DNA of 15,279 bases from Bog-793 sp050014835 (GTDB lineage Bacteria; Actinomycetota; Acidimicrobiia; Acidimicrobiales; Bog-793), in contig JBEKCO010000039.1 of assembly GCA_050014835.1 (NCBI GenBank), positions 1 through 15,279 on the forward strand, in the 5' to 3' direction. Position numbers and translations under genes: made by a program. The notes beneath the pieces are model-generated. The model worked only from the letters and a program-made list of their open reading frames with translations, searched no databases and had not been told where the DNA came from. Below, one piece after another: positions 5,084 through 13,141 of the stretch (positions within the stretch are counted from its first letter, which is position 1; each line of letters starts with the position of its first letter).

Positions 5084-6484
5084 TCAGATCTCGACGTAGT
5101 CGATGTCGAGCTGCTCGGCGAGCAGGCGCCAGCGTTCGACGTGGTCGCCGAGGTTCGTGCAGAAGTGGTGCGTGCCGCCGTTGCGCAGCCATGCCGTGAG
5201 GAACGAGCGCATCCCCGAGTCCGGCCGGAAATGGAAGTACGGCATCTGGACGGCGGGCAGCTCCGGCGTGTCGAGCACCTCGCCGCGGGCGACGGCGAGC
5301 CGGTAGTGCTCGCCCTCGAGGGCGATGAGGGTGGCGACCGTCGCGACGCCGGGCTCGGCCGAGAACACCGCCGTCGGCGGGTTGCCGAGCCCGCCGATCC
5401 CGAGCGGGCGGTCGACGAGCCGGATCGGGCGGTCGTGACGGGCGACCCGCCAGTTGCCCTCCCCCATGTGGCTGATGAGCACGGAGTCGAGCTCGTAGTC
5501 CATCGCGTACATCTCGCTGAAGTGCGCGTCGCCGATGAGCGTGTGGCTCGCGCAGACGAGCGCGGCCGCGTTCGTGTCGCCTTCGGCACCGTAGCCGTAC
5601 CCGTCCGCCATGAGGTCCGAGGCGGCGAGCAGCGGGAGCTGCTCGAAACGGCCGTCCCGCCCGACGGGTTCGAAGTGCATCGACCACCCGTGGTAGCCGC
5701 CCTCCTCGAGGATCCCCCGCAGGGCGAGCTCGAAGCGGATGGCGTACTCGTGGCTCGCGGCGGGAAGCTTCGGGTCGATCTCGAACCATTCGGCGTGGCT
5801 CTTCCGGACCTTCCCGACGGCGGCGGCGGTGACGGCCTGCATCCGCAGGTAGACGTCCCCGAGGTTCTCGTTGACGACGATCGGCCCGAGCTTGCGGAGG
5901 AGAGCCGTGGCGTCGTAGAGGACGTCTTCCATGCCGTTCATCGGGTAGCCGAACAGAGCGATCTTCGTCCGCTTCAGCTTCGTGACCGTCTGCGCGGCCC
6001 TCGCCCAGGACTCGAAGGCGGCGAGGAACTCCGGCGAGCGCCACTCGTCGGTGATGACCGAGTACGGGAACCCGGCGCGCAGCATGGCGTTCGACTGGTC
6101 CTGGGCCCCGTGGATGCCCTGGTTGTAGGTGAGGTCGTCCATCGTCCACGCCGCGGTCACGACGGGTTCGGGCTGGATGTTGGCGAGCAGCAGCGGGAGC
6201 GGGCTCTCCTCGAGCGCCCGCAGGGTGCGCATCGCCGGACCGTACGTGAGCATGACGATCATGATCCCGTCGAGCCCCCGCCCGACGAGGTCCTTCACGA
6301 TCTCCTCGATGTCGTCGCGGTTGCGCGCCGGGCGCGTGAAGACGACGTCGGCCGCGGGAGCGAGCCTCGCGCACAGCTCGCGGGCGAACTCGGCCTGGTG
6401 CTCGGTGATGCGCGGGATCATCGCGTCGTAGAGCTCCTGCATGATGCCGAGCATCCCGATGCGCGGCCGCTCCGTCGTCGTCAT
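5084..6484 (-). CDS. araA: L-arabinose isomerase, short divergent type
   Basis: The 466-residue enzyme should interconvert L-arabinose and L-ribulose using Mn2+. Position between araB and araD and the conserved core support this. GYGYGAEGDTNAAAL (295-309) carries E301; HFSEMYAMDY (321-330) has E324; SVLISHMGEGN has H338; and GGTHHF has H439/H440. These fit the E/E/H/H metal-site pattern of arabinose isomerases. NQGIHGAQD (121-129) matches the substrate-loop region. It is about 35 residues shorter than the 500-residue E. coli enzyme. Its N-terminus (PRIGMLGIMQELYD) lacks the usual FVTGSQHLYG signature, so it belongs to a divergent clade of the arabinose/fucose isomerase superfamily. ATG 6484 has a perfect AAGGAGG 5 nt upstream, the strongest ribosome site in the operon. 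The gap to araB is 49 bp. Confidence 0.88.
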   Translation of the reverse strand: MTTTERPRIGMLGIMQELYDAMIPRITEHQAEFARELCARLAPAADVVFTRPARNRDDIEEIVKDLVGRGLDGIMIVMLTYGPAMRTLRALEESPLPLLLANIQPEPVVTAAWTMDDLTYNQGIHGAQDQSNAMLRAGFPYSVITDEWRSPEFLAAFESWARAAQTVTKLKRTKIALFGYPMNGMEDVLYDATALLRKLGPIVVNENLGDVYLRMQAVTAAAVGKVRKSHAEWFEIDPKLPAASHEYAIRFELALRGILEEGGYHGWSMHFEPVGRDGRFEQLPLLAASDLMADGYGYGAEGDTNAAALVCASHTLIGDAHFSEMYAMDYELDSVLISHMGEGNWRVARHDRPIRLVDRPLGIGGLGNPPTAVFSAEPGVATVATLIALEGEHYRLAVARGEVLDTPELPAVQMPYFHFRPDSGMRSFLTAWLRNGGTHHFCTNLGDHVERWRLLAEQLDIDYVEI

Positions 6485-6533
6485 CGAAACCTCCTTCGAA
6501 TCGCCTCCACGGGCTTTTGGCGACCCCCGCTTC

Positions 6534-8219
6534 TCAGGCGCGGTTCGCCACGACGGCCCGCCGGATCTGCTTCAACCGGTGCAGCCACTCGGCGTGCTCC
6601 AGGCCGAGCTCATCGTGCAACCCCCGGAAGACCTCGTAGATCCCGTCGTACGTCGCCAGGTTGGCGGCCGACGTCTCGTAGCGCCGGGCGACGGCCGGCG
6701 CAAGCTCGTTGACGGCGGTCTCGATGTCGTCGAAGCCGCCCCGGGCCGAGCCGGCGGCGAGGGCGCCGAAGAGCGCCGCCCCGCGGGCCGGGATCTGTTG
6801 CGAGTCGGGAACCGTGACGGGCAGTCCGGTCACGTCGGCGAAGAGCTGCATCATGAGCGAGCTGCGCTCGGCGATCCCGCCGCAGGCGACCACCTCTGAA
6901 AGGGGGATGCCGTTCTCGACGAAGTTCTCGACGATCCGACGCGTCCCGAAGGCCACCGATTCGAGGAGCGTCCGGTAGATCTCGGTCGCGGAGGTCGCGA
7001 GCGTGAGGCCGGCGATGACCCCCGACAGGTCGGCGTCACCGAGGATCGTCCGATTGCCGTTCCACCAGTCGAGGGCGACGAGCCCGCTCGCGCCCGGCTC
7101 GATGGTCGCCGCCTCCCGCTCGATCCTGGTGAACCAGCTCTCGCCCGAATCGCGGCGGGCGAAACCGAACAGGTGGCCCCCGAACCAGCCGAACATGTCC
7201 CCCACGGCCGCCTGCCCTGCCTCGTAGCCGAAGTATCCCGGGAGGATCCCGTCCTCGACGACGCCGGTGATCCCCGTCATCTTGATCTCGCGTCGGTCGA
7301 TGACGAGGTCGCAGATCGACGTGCCGACGACCATCACGAACACGCCCGGCCGCTGGACGCCGGCGCCGGGGACGGACACGAACGAGTCGACGTTGCCGAC
7401 CGCCACGGCAACGTCCGGGCTGAGCCCGAGCCGCGCCGCCACCTCGGGCCGCAAGCAACCCGCCCGCCGGCCGGGTGGGGCGAAGCTCGACCCGAGCTTG
7501 TCCCCCGGGTCCGGGAAACCGGGGTAGGCGGCCTCGAAGTACCCCGGCGACGGCAGGCCGTCGTGGGCCGACCAGCACGCCTTGTACCCGGCGGTGCAGC
7601 TTGCGCGCACGAGCGCGCCCGTGAGCTGCCACACGACCCAGTCCGTCGCCTCGACGAAGGCGTCCATCGCGTCGTAGACGCCGCGATCGTCCCGCCAGAT
7701 CTCAATGAGCTTCGGGAAGTACCACTCCGACGAGAGGCGCCCCCCGTAGCGGGCGAGGAACGGCTCGTGGCGTTCGACGGCGACCTCGTTCAACCGGTCG
7801 GCGATCGGCTGGGCCGAGTGGTGCTTCCAGAGCTTCACCCAGGCATGGAGGCGATCCCGGAACGCGTCGAGCTGGCAGAGCGGCGTACCGTCCGATGTCA
7901 CCGGCAGGACGGTGCAGGCGGTGAAGTCGACGCCGATGCCGATGACATCCTCGGGGCGGACCTTGCCCGCCGCGAGCGCCTCGGGGATCCCGCGGTAGAA
8001 GACCTCCAGGTAGTCGGCGGGGTCCTGGAGCGCCGTGTCCGGGGGCAGCTCCCCTTTGGCCGACGGCAGCCTCGAGTCGATGACGCCGTGCGGGTAGCGC
8101 ACCTCGGCGACCGCGACCTCCTCGCCGGTGCTCAGGTCGAGGAGGAGCACGCGGCCCGACATTGTGCCGAAATCGACACCGATCGCCAGGCGCCGGCCCG
8201 CCGACGTCGCGCGGCTCAC
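6534..8219 (-). CDS. araB: L-ribulokinase
   Basis: The 561-residue FGGY-family kinase phosphorylates L-ribulose to L-ribulose-5-P with ATP. It shows the N-terminal phosphate motif GVDFGTMSGR (14-23), VDFTACT (97-103), the ribulokinase block HAWVKLWKHHSAQ (125-137), TAGYKACW (209-216), catalytic D278 in GNVDSF, the second phosphate loop VGTS (298-301) and the C-terminal adenosine motif ACGGIAERSS (445-454). Length is close to E. coli AraB (566). The start is GTG 8219, whose GTG overlaps the xylB TGA in a GTGA arrangement, implying coupled translation; the upstream Shine-Dalgarno is weak. The frame stays open far upstream, but that part is out-of-frame xylB sequence and has no motifs. Confidence 0.95.
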   Translation of the reverse strand: MSRATSAGRRLAIGVDFGTMSGRVLLLDLSTGEEVAVAEVRYPHGVIDSRLPSAKGELPPDTALQDPADYLEVFYRGIPEALAAGKVRPEDVIGIGVDFTACTVLPVTSDGTPLCQLDAFRDRLHAWVKLWKHHSAQPIADRLNEVAVERHEPFLARYGGRLSSEWYFPKLIEIWRDDRGVYDAMDAFVEATDWVVWQLTGALVRASCTAGYKACWSAHDGLPSPGYFEAAYPGFPDPGDKLGSSFAPPGRRAGCLRPEVAARLGLSPDVAVAVGNVDSFVSVPGAGVQRPGVFVMVVGTSICDLVIDRREIKMTGITGVVEDGILPGYFGYEAGQAAVGDMFGWFGGHLFGFARRDSGESWFTRIEREAATIEPGASGLVALDWWNGNRTILGDADLSGVIAGLTLATSATEIYRTLLESVAFGTRRIVENFVENGIPLSEVVACGGIAERSSLMMQLFADVTGLPVTVPDSQQIPARGAALFGALAAGSARGGFDDIETAVNELAPAVARRYETSAANLATYDGIYEVFRGLHDELGLEHAEWLHRLKQIRRAVVANRA

Positions 8220-9706
8220 GCTGGCCCAGCCGATCCGCGTCGTCGCGGCGCCGCGGCGGCGCGTTCGGGCGCCGTGTCGACGCCCGGTATGTTCGCCGTC
8301 ATCTCGCAAACCTCCGCGTAGCGCGCCCGGACGAAGCCGAGCGGCTCGGAATCGTACGTCGCGCTCGTCTCCGCGTTCCAGTCCGGGGGGTCGACGTCCC
8401 CGGACAGCGCCCACGCCGCCTGCCGGGCCGCGCCGATCGCGACGTGCTGCGCCGGGGCGGGCACGACGACGGGACGCCCGAAGATCCCGGGGGCGATCCG
8501 GCGAACCGCCTCGGAACGGCTGGCGCCACCGATGAGGATCACGCGCTCGACACGCACGTCGTGTGCGACCAGGGCGTCGAGACCGACGGCCAGCCCACAC
8601 AGGACCCCCTCGACCGCGGCCCGGGCGAGGTGCCGTGGCGTCGAGGTCGCGCTGCGCAGGCCGTGCACGGCCCCGGTGGCGAACGGGCGGTTCGGCGTGC
8701 GTTCTCCCTCGAAGTACGGGACGACGACGAGGCCGTCGGCACCGGCCGGCGCCTGGAGAGCGAGCGAGGAAAACCCGTGTTGGTCGACGCCAAGCACTCG
8801 CGCCGTCGCCCAGAACACGCGCGCCGCGTTCACCGTGCACACGAGCGGCAGGAAGCGGCGCGTCGCGTCGGCGAAGCCGGCGATCACCCCGGTCGGGTCC
8901 GCGACCGGGTGGTCGCAGACCGCGAAGACCGTTCCCGAGGTCCCGACCGACACGATGACGTCACCCGGGGATGCGGCGACGCCGAGGGCAGCGGCGGCGT
9001 TGTCCCCGGTCCCGCACCCGAGGATGATGCCGCCCGGCGTTCGGCCGGCGGGTTCGCGCGAGTCGAGGACCGGGGGCAGCCCGGCCACGCGCCCGAAGGC
9101 GCGCTCGAGAAGGTCGAGGCGGTACTCGCCCGTCGCCGGGGAGAAGTAGCCGGTGCCGCTCGCGTCACCCCGGTCGGTGACGAGCCCGTTCGCGCCAGGA
9201 TCCCGGCCCACGAGGGCTCCTCCCAGCTGCCAGGTCAGCCAGTCGTGCGGAAGGCACACCGTGGCGGTCCGCGCCGCGCTGTCGGGCTCGTGCTCGGCGA
9301 GCCAGCGCAGCTTCGTCACCGTGAACGACGCCGTCGGGACGCTGCCAACGGCGTCGGCCCACCTCCGGCCCCCCTCTGCGGGCCCGCCGAGCTCGGCAAC
9401 GAGCTCGGCGGCGGCGCCGGCCGACCGCATGTCGTTCCAGAGCACAGCCGGCCGGACGACCGCACCCTCATCGTCCAGACAGACCATCCCGTGCTGCTGG
9501 GCCGCCACGGCGAGGGCGGCGACGCCCTCCTCCCCCCCGGCCTGGACCATGGCCGTGCGCAGCGCCGCCAGCCAGTACGCCGGGTCGACCTCGGTCGCGT
9601 CGGGGTGCGGTGCGCTCGCCGAGCGGACGACCGCACCGGTGGCGCTGTCGCACACGACGACCTTGCACGACTGGGTGGAGGAGTCGACTCCGGCGACGAG
9701 CGTCAT
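8216..9706 (-). CDS. xylB: Xylulokinase
   Basis: This FGGY-family kinase makes D-xylulose-5-P from D-xylulose and ATP. From ATG 9706 it has 496 residues, typical for XylB. Motifs, numbered from that ATG, are GVDSSTQSCK (6-15), QQHGMV (70-75), LWNDMRS (89-95), catalytic D235 in GCGTGDNAAAALG, VSVGTSGTV and the adenosine loop LIGGASRSE. The xylulokinase-specific GMV and WND blocks separate it from araB. ATG 9706 lies 9 nt after a GGAG; an in-frame TTG two codons upstream (9712) is the alternative. Its stop overlaps the araB start by 4 nt, and xylA ends 60 bp upstream. The last 25 or so residues are Ala/Arg-rich and probably disordered. Confidence 0.95.
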   Translation of the reverse strand: MTLVAGVDSSTQSCKVVVCDSATGAVVRSASAPHPDATEVDPAYWLAALRTAMVQAGGEEGVAALAVAAQQHGMVCLDDEGAVVRPAVLWNDMRSAGAAAELVAELGGPAEGGRRWADAVGSVPTASFTVTKLRWLAEHEPDSAARTATVCLPHDWLTWQLGGALVGRDPGANGLVTDRGDASGTGYFSPATGEYRLDLLERAFGRVAGLPPVLDSREPAGRTPGGIILGCGTGDNAAAALGVAASPGDVIVSVGTSGTVFAVCDHPVADPTGVIAGFADATRRFLPLVCTVNAARVFWATARVLGVDQHGFSSLALQAPAGADGLVVVPYFEGERTPNRPFATGAVHGLRSATSTPRHLARAAVEGVLCGLAVGLDALVAHDVRVERVILIGGASRSEAVRRIAPGIFGRPVVVPAPAQHVAIGAARQAAWALSGDVDPPDWNAETSATYDSEPLGFVRARYAEVCEMTANIPGVDTAPERAAAAPRRRGSAGPA

Positions 9707-9766
9707 GGCCAAGTGCTCCCGCGACGGCCTGCGGCGCTCACGCCCGGGACCCGCACTCGGGCACGT

Positions 9767-10951
9767 TCATCGCGCACCGAGGAGATGCTCGATCGCGAGC
9801 TGGTCGAGCCGGGCGAAGCCGCAACCCCGGGCCCCGGACGCCTCGACGTCGTAACGCTCGAACGCGTCGAGGTCGGCGCGCAGCTCCGCCGCGTCCTCGC
9901 CGGGACCGAGGGTCGGGACGGACAGTTCCTCGACCTGGCTCGCGGCCAGCGCGGCGCGCACCTCGGGGTCGGCGCGGAACGCCTTGGCCCGTTCCTTCAA
10001 GAGCAGGTAAGTGCTCATGTTCGAGGCCGCGGCCTCCCAGACGCCCGCCATGTCCTCGGTCCGCTGTGGCTTGAAGTCGAAGTGCCGCGGGCCCTCGTAG
10101 GCGGGACCGCCACCAGGTGCGCCGTTCTCGAGCAGGTCGACGAGGAAGAAGGCGTTGACGAGGTCCCCGTGGCCGAAGACGAGGTCCTGGTCGAACCTGA
10201 CCCCCCGCTGGCCGTTCAGGTCGATGTGGAAGAGCTTCTCCTGCCACAGCGCCTGGGAAACGCTGTGCACGAAGTTCATCCCCACCATCTGCTCGTGGCC
10301 GACCTCGGGGTTGACCCCGACCATCTCGCGGTGTTCGAGCGTCGAGATGAAGGCGAGCGCGGACCCAACGGTCGGCAGGATGATGTCGCCCCGCGGTTCG
10401 TTGGGCTTCGGTTCGATCGCGAAGCGGATCGGGTAGGCCTTGTCGACGACGTACTGGGCAAGGAAGTCGATCCCCTCCCGGTAGCGGCCGAGCGCGGCCC
10501 GGACGTCCTTGGCCGCGTCGGTCTCCGAGCCCTCTCGCCCTCCCCAGAACACATAGGTCGACGCGCCGAGCTCCGCGGCGAGGTCGAGGTTGCGCATCAC
10601 CTTGCGCAGGGCGTAGCGGCGCACACCGCGGTCGTTCGCCGTGAAGGCACCGTCTTTGAACATCGGGTGTGTGAACAGGTTCGTCGTCATCATCGGGACG
10701 ACGAGTCCGCTGTCGTCGACGGCGCGGCGGAAGCGCTTGACGAGCTTCTCGCGCCCGGCCTCGTCGCTGCCGAACGGGACGAGATCGTCGTCGTGGAACG
10801 TCACGCCCCACGCGCCGAGCTCGGCGAGGTGGGCGACCGATTCGACGGGGTCCAGGCGGGCGCGGGTTGCGTCGCCGAAGGTGTCGCGCGCTTGCCAACC
10901 GATCGTCCACAGCCCGAACGAGAACTTGTCTTGCTTGGTCGGCACGACCAT
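9767..10951 (-). CDS. xylA: D-xylose isomerase, actinobacterial (class I) type
   Basis: The 394-residue protein has the size and all active-site residues of Streptomyces/Arthrobacter xylose isomerases. It interconverts D-xylose and D-xylulose with two Mg2+/Mn2+ ions as a cytoplasmic tetramer. Seen are H53 and D56 (TFHDDDL), F93, W136 (VFWGGREG), E180 and K182 (IEPKPNEP), E216 and H219 (NPEVGHE), D244 (HIDLNGQ), D254 and D256 (RFDQDLVFGHGD) and D292 (HFDFKPQR). The N-terminal FSFGLWTIGWQARD is also family-typical. ATG 10951 follows GGAGG by 10 nt. It sits upstream of xylB in the usual order but is transcribed in the same direction as the arabinose genes, so both pathways share expression. Confidence 0.98.
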   Translation of the reverse strand: MVVPTKQDKFSFGLWTIGWQARDTFGDATRARLDPVESVAHLAELGAWGVTFHDDDLVPFGSDEAGREKLVKRFRRAVDDSGLVVPMMTTNLFTHPMFKDGAFTANDRGVRRYALRKVMRNLDLAAELGASTYVFWGGREGSETDAAKDVRAALGRYREGIDFLAQYVVDKAYPIRFAIEPKPNEPRGDIILPTVGSALAFISTLEHREMVGVNPEVGHEQMVGMNFVHSVSQALWQEKLFHIDLNGQRGVRFDQDLVFGHGDLVNAFFLVDLLENGAPGGGPAYEGPRHFDFKPQRTEDMAGVWEAAASNMSTYLLLKERAKAFRADPEVRAALAASQVEELSVPTLGPGEDAAELRADLDAFERYDVEASGARGCGFARLDQLAIEHLLGAR

Positions 10952-11084
10952 TCGCGATCTTCCTCCTCGGTCACCCGGCTCGTCTTCGACCCGATCTCAA
11001 CCGGTCGACTCCGGTGGGCGAGCGTGCTAGCTGACTATGCCTCTTTCCGTCCGTGCCTATGTCGGTCTACCGCCGAGCCCGGCT
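10952..11084 (-). other. 133-bp gap between aldo/keto reductase and xylA
   Basis: Apart from the xylA Shine-Dalgarno, I see only a weak GCCG-GGCT-CGGC hairpin just after the reductase stop (minus strand). An ACCGGT hexamer lies within TCAACCGGT (10997-11005). This is the largest gap in the pentose gene row, so an internal promoter for xylAB-araBAD is possible, but no clear -35/-10 pair is visible. Confidence 0.4.
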
Positions 11085-12134
11085 TCAGTGGTACGGGCGC
11101 AACAGCACCTCGTCGGCCTCGCTGAGCCGTTCTGGAGCCGTGCTGGCCTGGTGCCAGTACGGGTAAATGAGCAACGGCGCGCTCACCTCGTCGAGCTGGG
11201 CCCGCTCATCGACGTCGAGCGTCCAGTCGACGGAGCCGAGGTTGTCGGCGAGCTGCTCCTCGGTCCGGGCGCCGATGACGAGCGACGTCACGGCCGGGCG
11301 CCCGAGCAGGTAGGCGAGCGCCGCCTGGGCGGGAGAGGTGCCGCGGGCCGAGGCCACCTCGACAAGGGCCTCGACGATCCGGTACATCCGGTCCCGGTCG
11401 TAGACGGGGGGCTCGCCCCACGGCGTCGTCTGACGCGAGCCCGCCGGCGGTTCCACGTTCCGGCGGTACTTCCCCGAGAGCAGGCCTCCGGCCAGAGGAC
11501 TCCAGACGAGGACCCCGAGCTGCTGGTCGATTGAAAGCGGGATCAGCTCGTACTCGGCGTCGCGATCGAGCAGCGAGTAGTAGATCTGCTGGGTGACGAA
11601 GCGCTGCAGCCCCCGGCGCTCCGAGATGCCGAGCGCCTTCATGACGTGCCACGCCGAATGGTTGGAGCAGCCGATGTAGCGCACCTTTCCCTGACGGACG
11701 AGGGTGTCGAGCGCGTCGAGCGTCTCCTCCATCGGCGTCAGGCCGTCGCGCTCGTGCACCTGGTACAGGTCGATGTAGTCGGTGCCGAGGCGGCGCAGGC
11801 TCGCCTCGCAGGCCCGCAGGAGGTAGCGGCGCGACAACCCGGCGTCATTCTGGCCATCTCCCATCGCAAAGCGCACCTTGGTCGCGAGCACGATCTCGTC
11901 GCGGCGGCCCTTGATCAGCTCTCCGACGATCTCCTCAGACCGTCCGTCCGAGTAAACGTCCGCCGTGTCGACGAAGTTGATGCCCCCATCGAGCGCCCGA
12001 TCGAAGATGCGCCGGGCCTCGTCAACCTCGGTCTCGCCGACCAACGCGAACTTGCCACGACCACCGAAGGTCATCGTGCCGAGGGCGAGGGCGGAAACCC
12101 TCACGCCCGTGTAGCCAAGCTGGCGATACTCCAA
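11085..12134 (-). CDS. Aldo/keto reductase (AKR superfamily)
   Basis: The 349-residue TIM-barrel oxidoreductase carries the complete AKR tetrad: D56 (NFVDTADVY), Y61, K86 (LATKVRF) and H127 (LYQVHERD). The NADPH-binding end is also present, with YIGCSN (154-159), SPLAGGLLSGKY and VIGARTEEQLADN. Length and motifs fit the branch related to YghZ/Tas-like and potassium-channel-beta-like reductases. Its position between importer and catabolic genes suggests it acts on an aldose or a sugar-derived aldehyde, but the substrate cannot be read from sequence. The start is TTG 12134, supported by AAGGAG 8 nt upstream. It is separated from the ATPase gene by 98 bp, and GC content rises sharply on entering this gene from the transporter side. 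Confidence 0.92.
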   Translation of the reverse strand: MEYRQLGYTGVRVSALALGTMTFGGRGKFALVGETEVDEARRIFDRALDGGINFVDTADVYSDGRSEEIVGELIKGRRDEIVLATKVRFAMGDGQNDAGLSRRYLLRACEASLRRLGTDYIDLYQVHERDGLTPMEETLDALDTLVRQGKVRYIGCSNHSAWHVMKALGISERRGLQRFVTQQIYYSLLDRDAEYELIPLSIDQQLGVLVWSPLAGGLLSGKYRRNVEPPAGSRQTTPWGEPPVYDRDRMYRIVEALVEVASARGTSPAQAALAYLLGRPAVTSLVIGARTEEQLADNLGSVDWTLDVDERAQLDEVSAPLLIYPYWHQASTAPERLSEADEVLLRPYH

Positions 12135-12232
12135 GTCGGCGGCTCCTTAGCGGTCTGAGACGATCCATCCAAACGAGAACCGTCGATCAGTGATGCGACA
12201 ACCAGCGTCTGCTGCACCCAGCTACAGCTGCG
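12135..12232 (-). other. 98-bp gap between ABC ATPase and aldo/keto reductase
   Basis: It contains the reductase Shine-Dalgarno AAGGAG and no clear terminator or promoter. Short CAGCT/AGCTG repeats lie next to the ATPase stop. It marks the boundary between lower-GC transporter genes and higher-GC catabolic genes. Confidence 0.4.
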
Positions 12233-13141
12233 TCAAACCCGGAGCTCCTCCTGGCCCAGCTTGATACGGCGGCGGTAGTCCGCGACCATGAGCGCGGTCA
12301 CGTCCTCCATCGTCGTGTCCTCGACGCGCAGGTCGAGCGTAATGCGCCCTTCCTGCAGCACGTTCAACCGGTCGCACAGTTCGAACAGGTGCTGGTAGTT
12401 GTGGTCGATGATCAGCATCGAAACGCCGCGGTTGTGCGAGAGGTCCTTGACGAGGTCGATGACGAGAGCGGATTCCTTCGCGCCCATCGCCGCGAGCGGC
12501 TCGTCGAGCAGGAGGATCTTCGATTCCTGGTGCGTCGCCCTCGCCAGCGCGACCGCTTGCCGCTGGCCCCCGGACATGCTTTCGATGAGGGCGTCGACGC
12601 TCGAGACCTGGACGTTGATGTCGTCCAGGTACTGACGGGCCAGCTGGCGCATCTTCCTGTTCGAGAGCCAACGAAGCATCCCGAATCGGGTGATCTCGCG
12701 GTTGAGGAACAGGTTCTGATAGACGGTGAGCGCCGGGACGAGCGCCAGGTCCTGGTACACCGTCTCGATGCCGGTCCGACGCGCGTCCTTCACCGAGTGG
12801 AAAGACACCTCTTGGTTGTCGACGAAGATCTTCCCCGCGTCCTGGCGGTGGAAGCCACAGAGGATCTTCACGAACGTGCTCTTGCCGCTGCCGTTATCTC
12901 CCACCAGCCCGAGCACCTCGCCGCGCCGGAGATGGATGTCGATCCCTCTCAGGACGATGAGAGCGCCGAAGCTCTTCGTGATCCCTTCTGTGGAAAGGAT
13001 GATGTCCTGGCTCTCGACGGATGCGCGGCGGGCGTTGTCCTCCACACCGCTCGTGCGCGCTTGCTCGTTGCGCGCGAAACCCTCACCGGGCGTTGACGTG
13101 TCGTCGAGCTGAACGTCGTTCATCGCATCATCACCAATCAT
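12233..13141 (-). CDS. Sugar ABC transporter ATP-binding protein, single nucleotide-binding domain
   Basis: The 302-residue ATPase energises the importer formed with the adjacent permease. One ABC domain spans about 47-285: Walker A GDNGSGKST (81-89), Q-loop Q130 (VYQDLALVP), signature MSGGQRQ (189-195), Walker B ILLLDE (209-214), a D-loop region AAMGAKES and H-loop H247 (IIDHNYQH). Most ribose/arabinose-type (CUT2) ATPases such as RbsA/AraG carry two ABC domains in about 500 residues. This one has a single domain, as in FrcA-type systems, and presumably forms a homodimer. A polar, probably disordered N-terminal extension of about 45 residues precedes the domain. ATG 13141 overlaps the permease TGA (ATGA); ATG 13123 is an alternative start. 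Confidence 0.93.
   Translation of the reverse strand: MIGDDAMNDVQLDDTSTPGEGFARNEQARTSGVEDNARRASVESQDIILSTEGITKSFGALIVLRGIDIHLRRGEVLGLVGDNGSGKSTFVKILCGFHRQDAGKIFVDNQEVSFHSVKDARRTGIETVYQDLALVPALTVYQNLFLNREITRFGMLRWLSNRKMRQLARQYLDDINVQVSSVDALIESMSGGQRQAVALARATHQESKILLLDEPLAAMGAKESALVIDLVKDLSHNRGVSMLIIDHNYQHLFELCDRLNVLQEGRITLDLRVEDTTMEDVTALMVADYRRRIKLGQEELRV

Noticed and set aside
4943..6712. 589-codon plus-strand open frame
   Set aside because: It is antisense to araA, with composition (Arg, Asp, Glu, Val repeats) of a mirror frame and no recognisable domain.
9707..9766. GCCCG...CGGGC inverted repeat between xylA and xylB, considered as a terminator
   Set aside because: Only a 5-bp stem with an 11-nt loop and no U-run, and the downstream genes continue the pathway.
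8162..11125. 987-codon plus-strand open frame
   Set aside because: It lies antisense to xylB and xylA, whose active-site motifs are complete. Long antisense frames are expected in high-GC genes.
6571..12372. TCAACCGGT repeated at 6572-6580, 7790-7798, 10997-11005 and 12364-12372, considered as an operator
   Set aside because: Three of the four copies lie inside coding sequence, where they encode common Asn-Arg-Leu or Leu-Lys/Asn runs. Only the 10997 copy is intergenic, so a shared operator is not supported.
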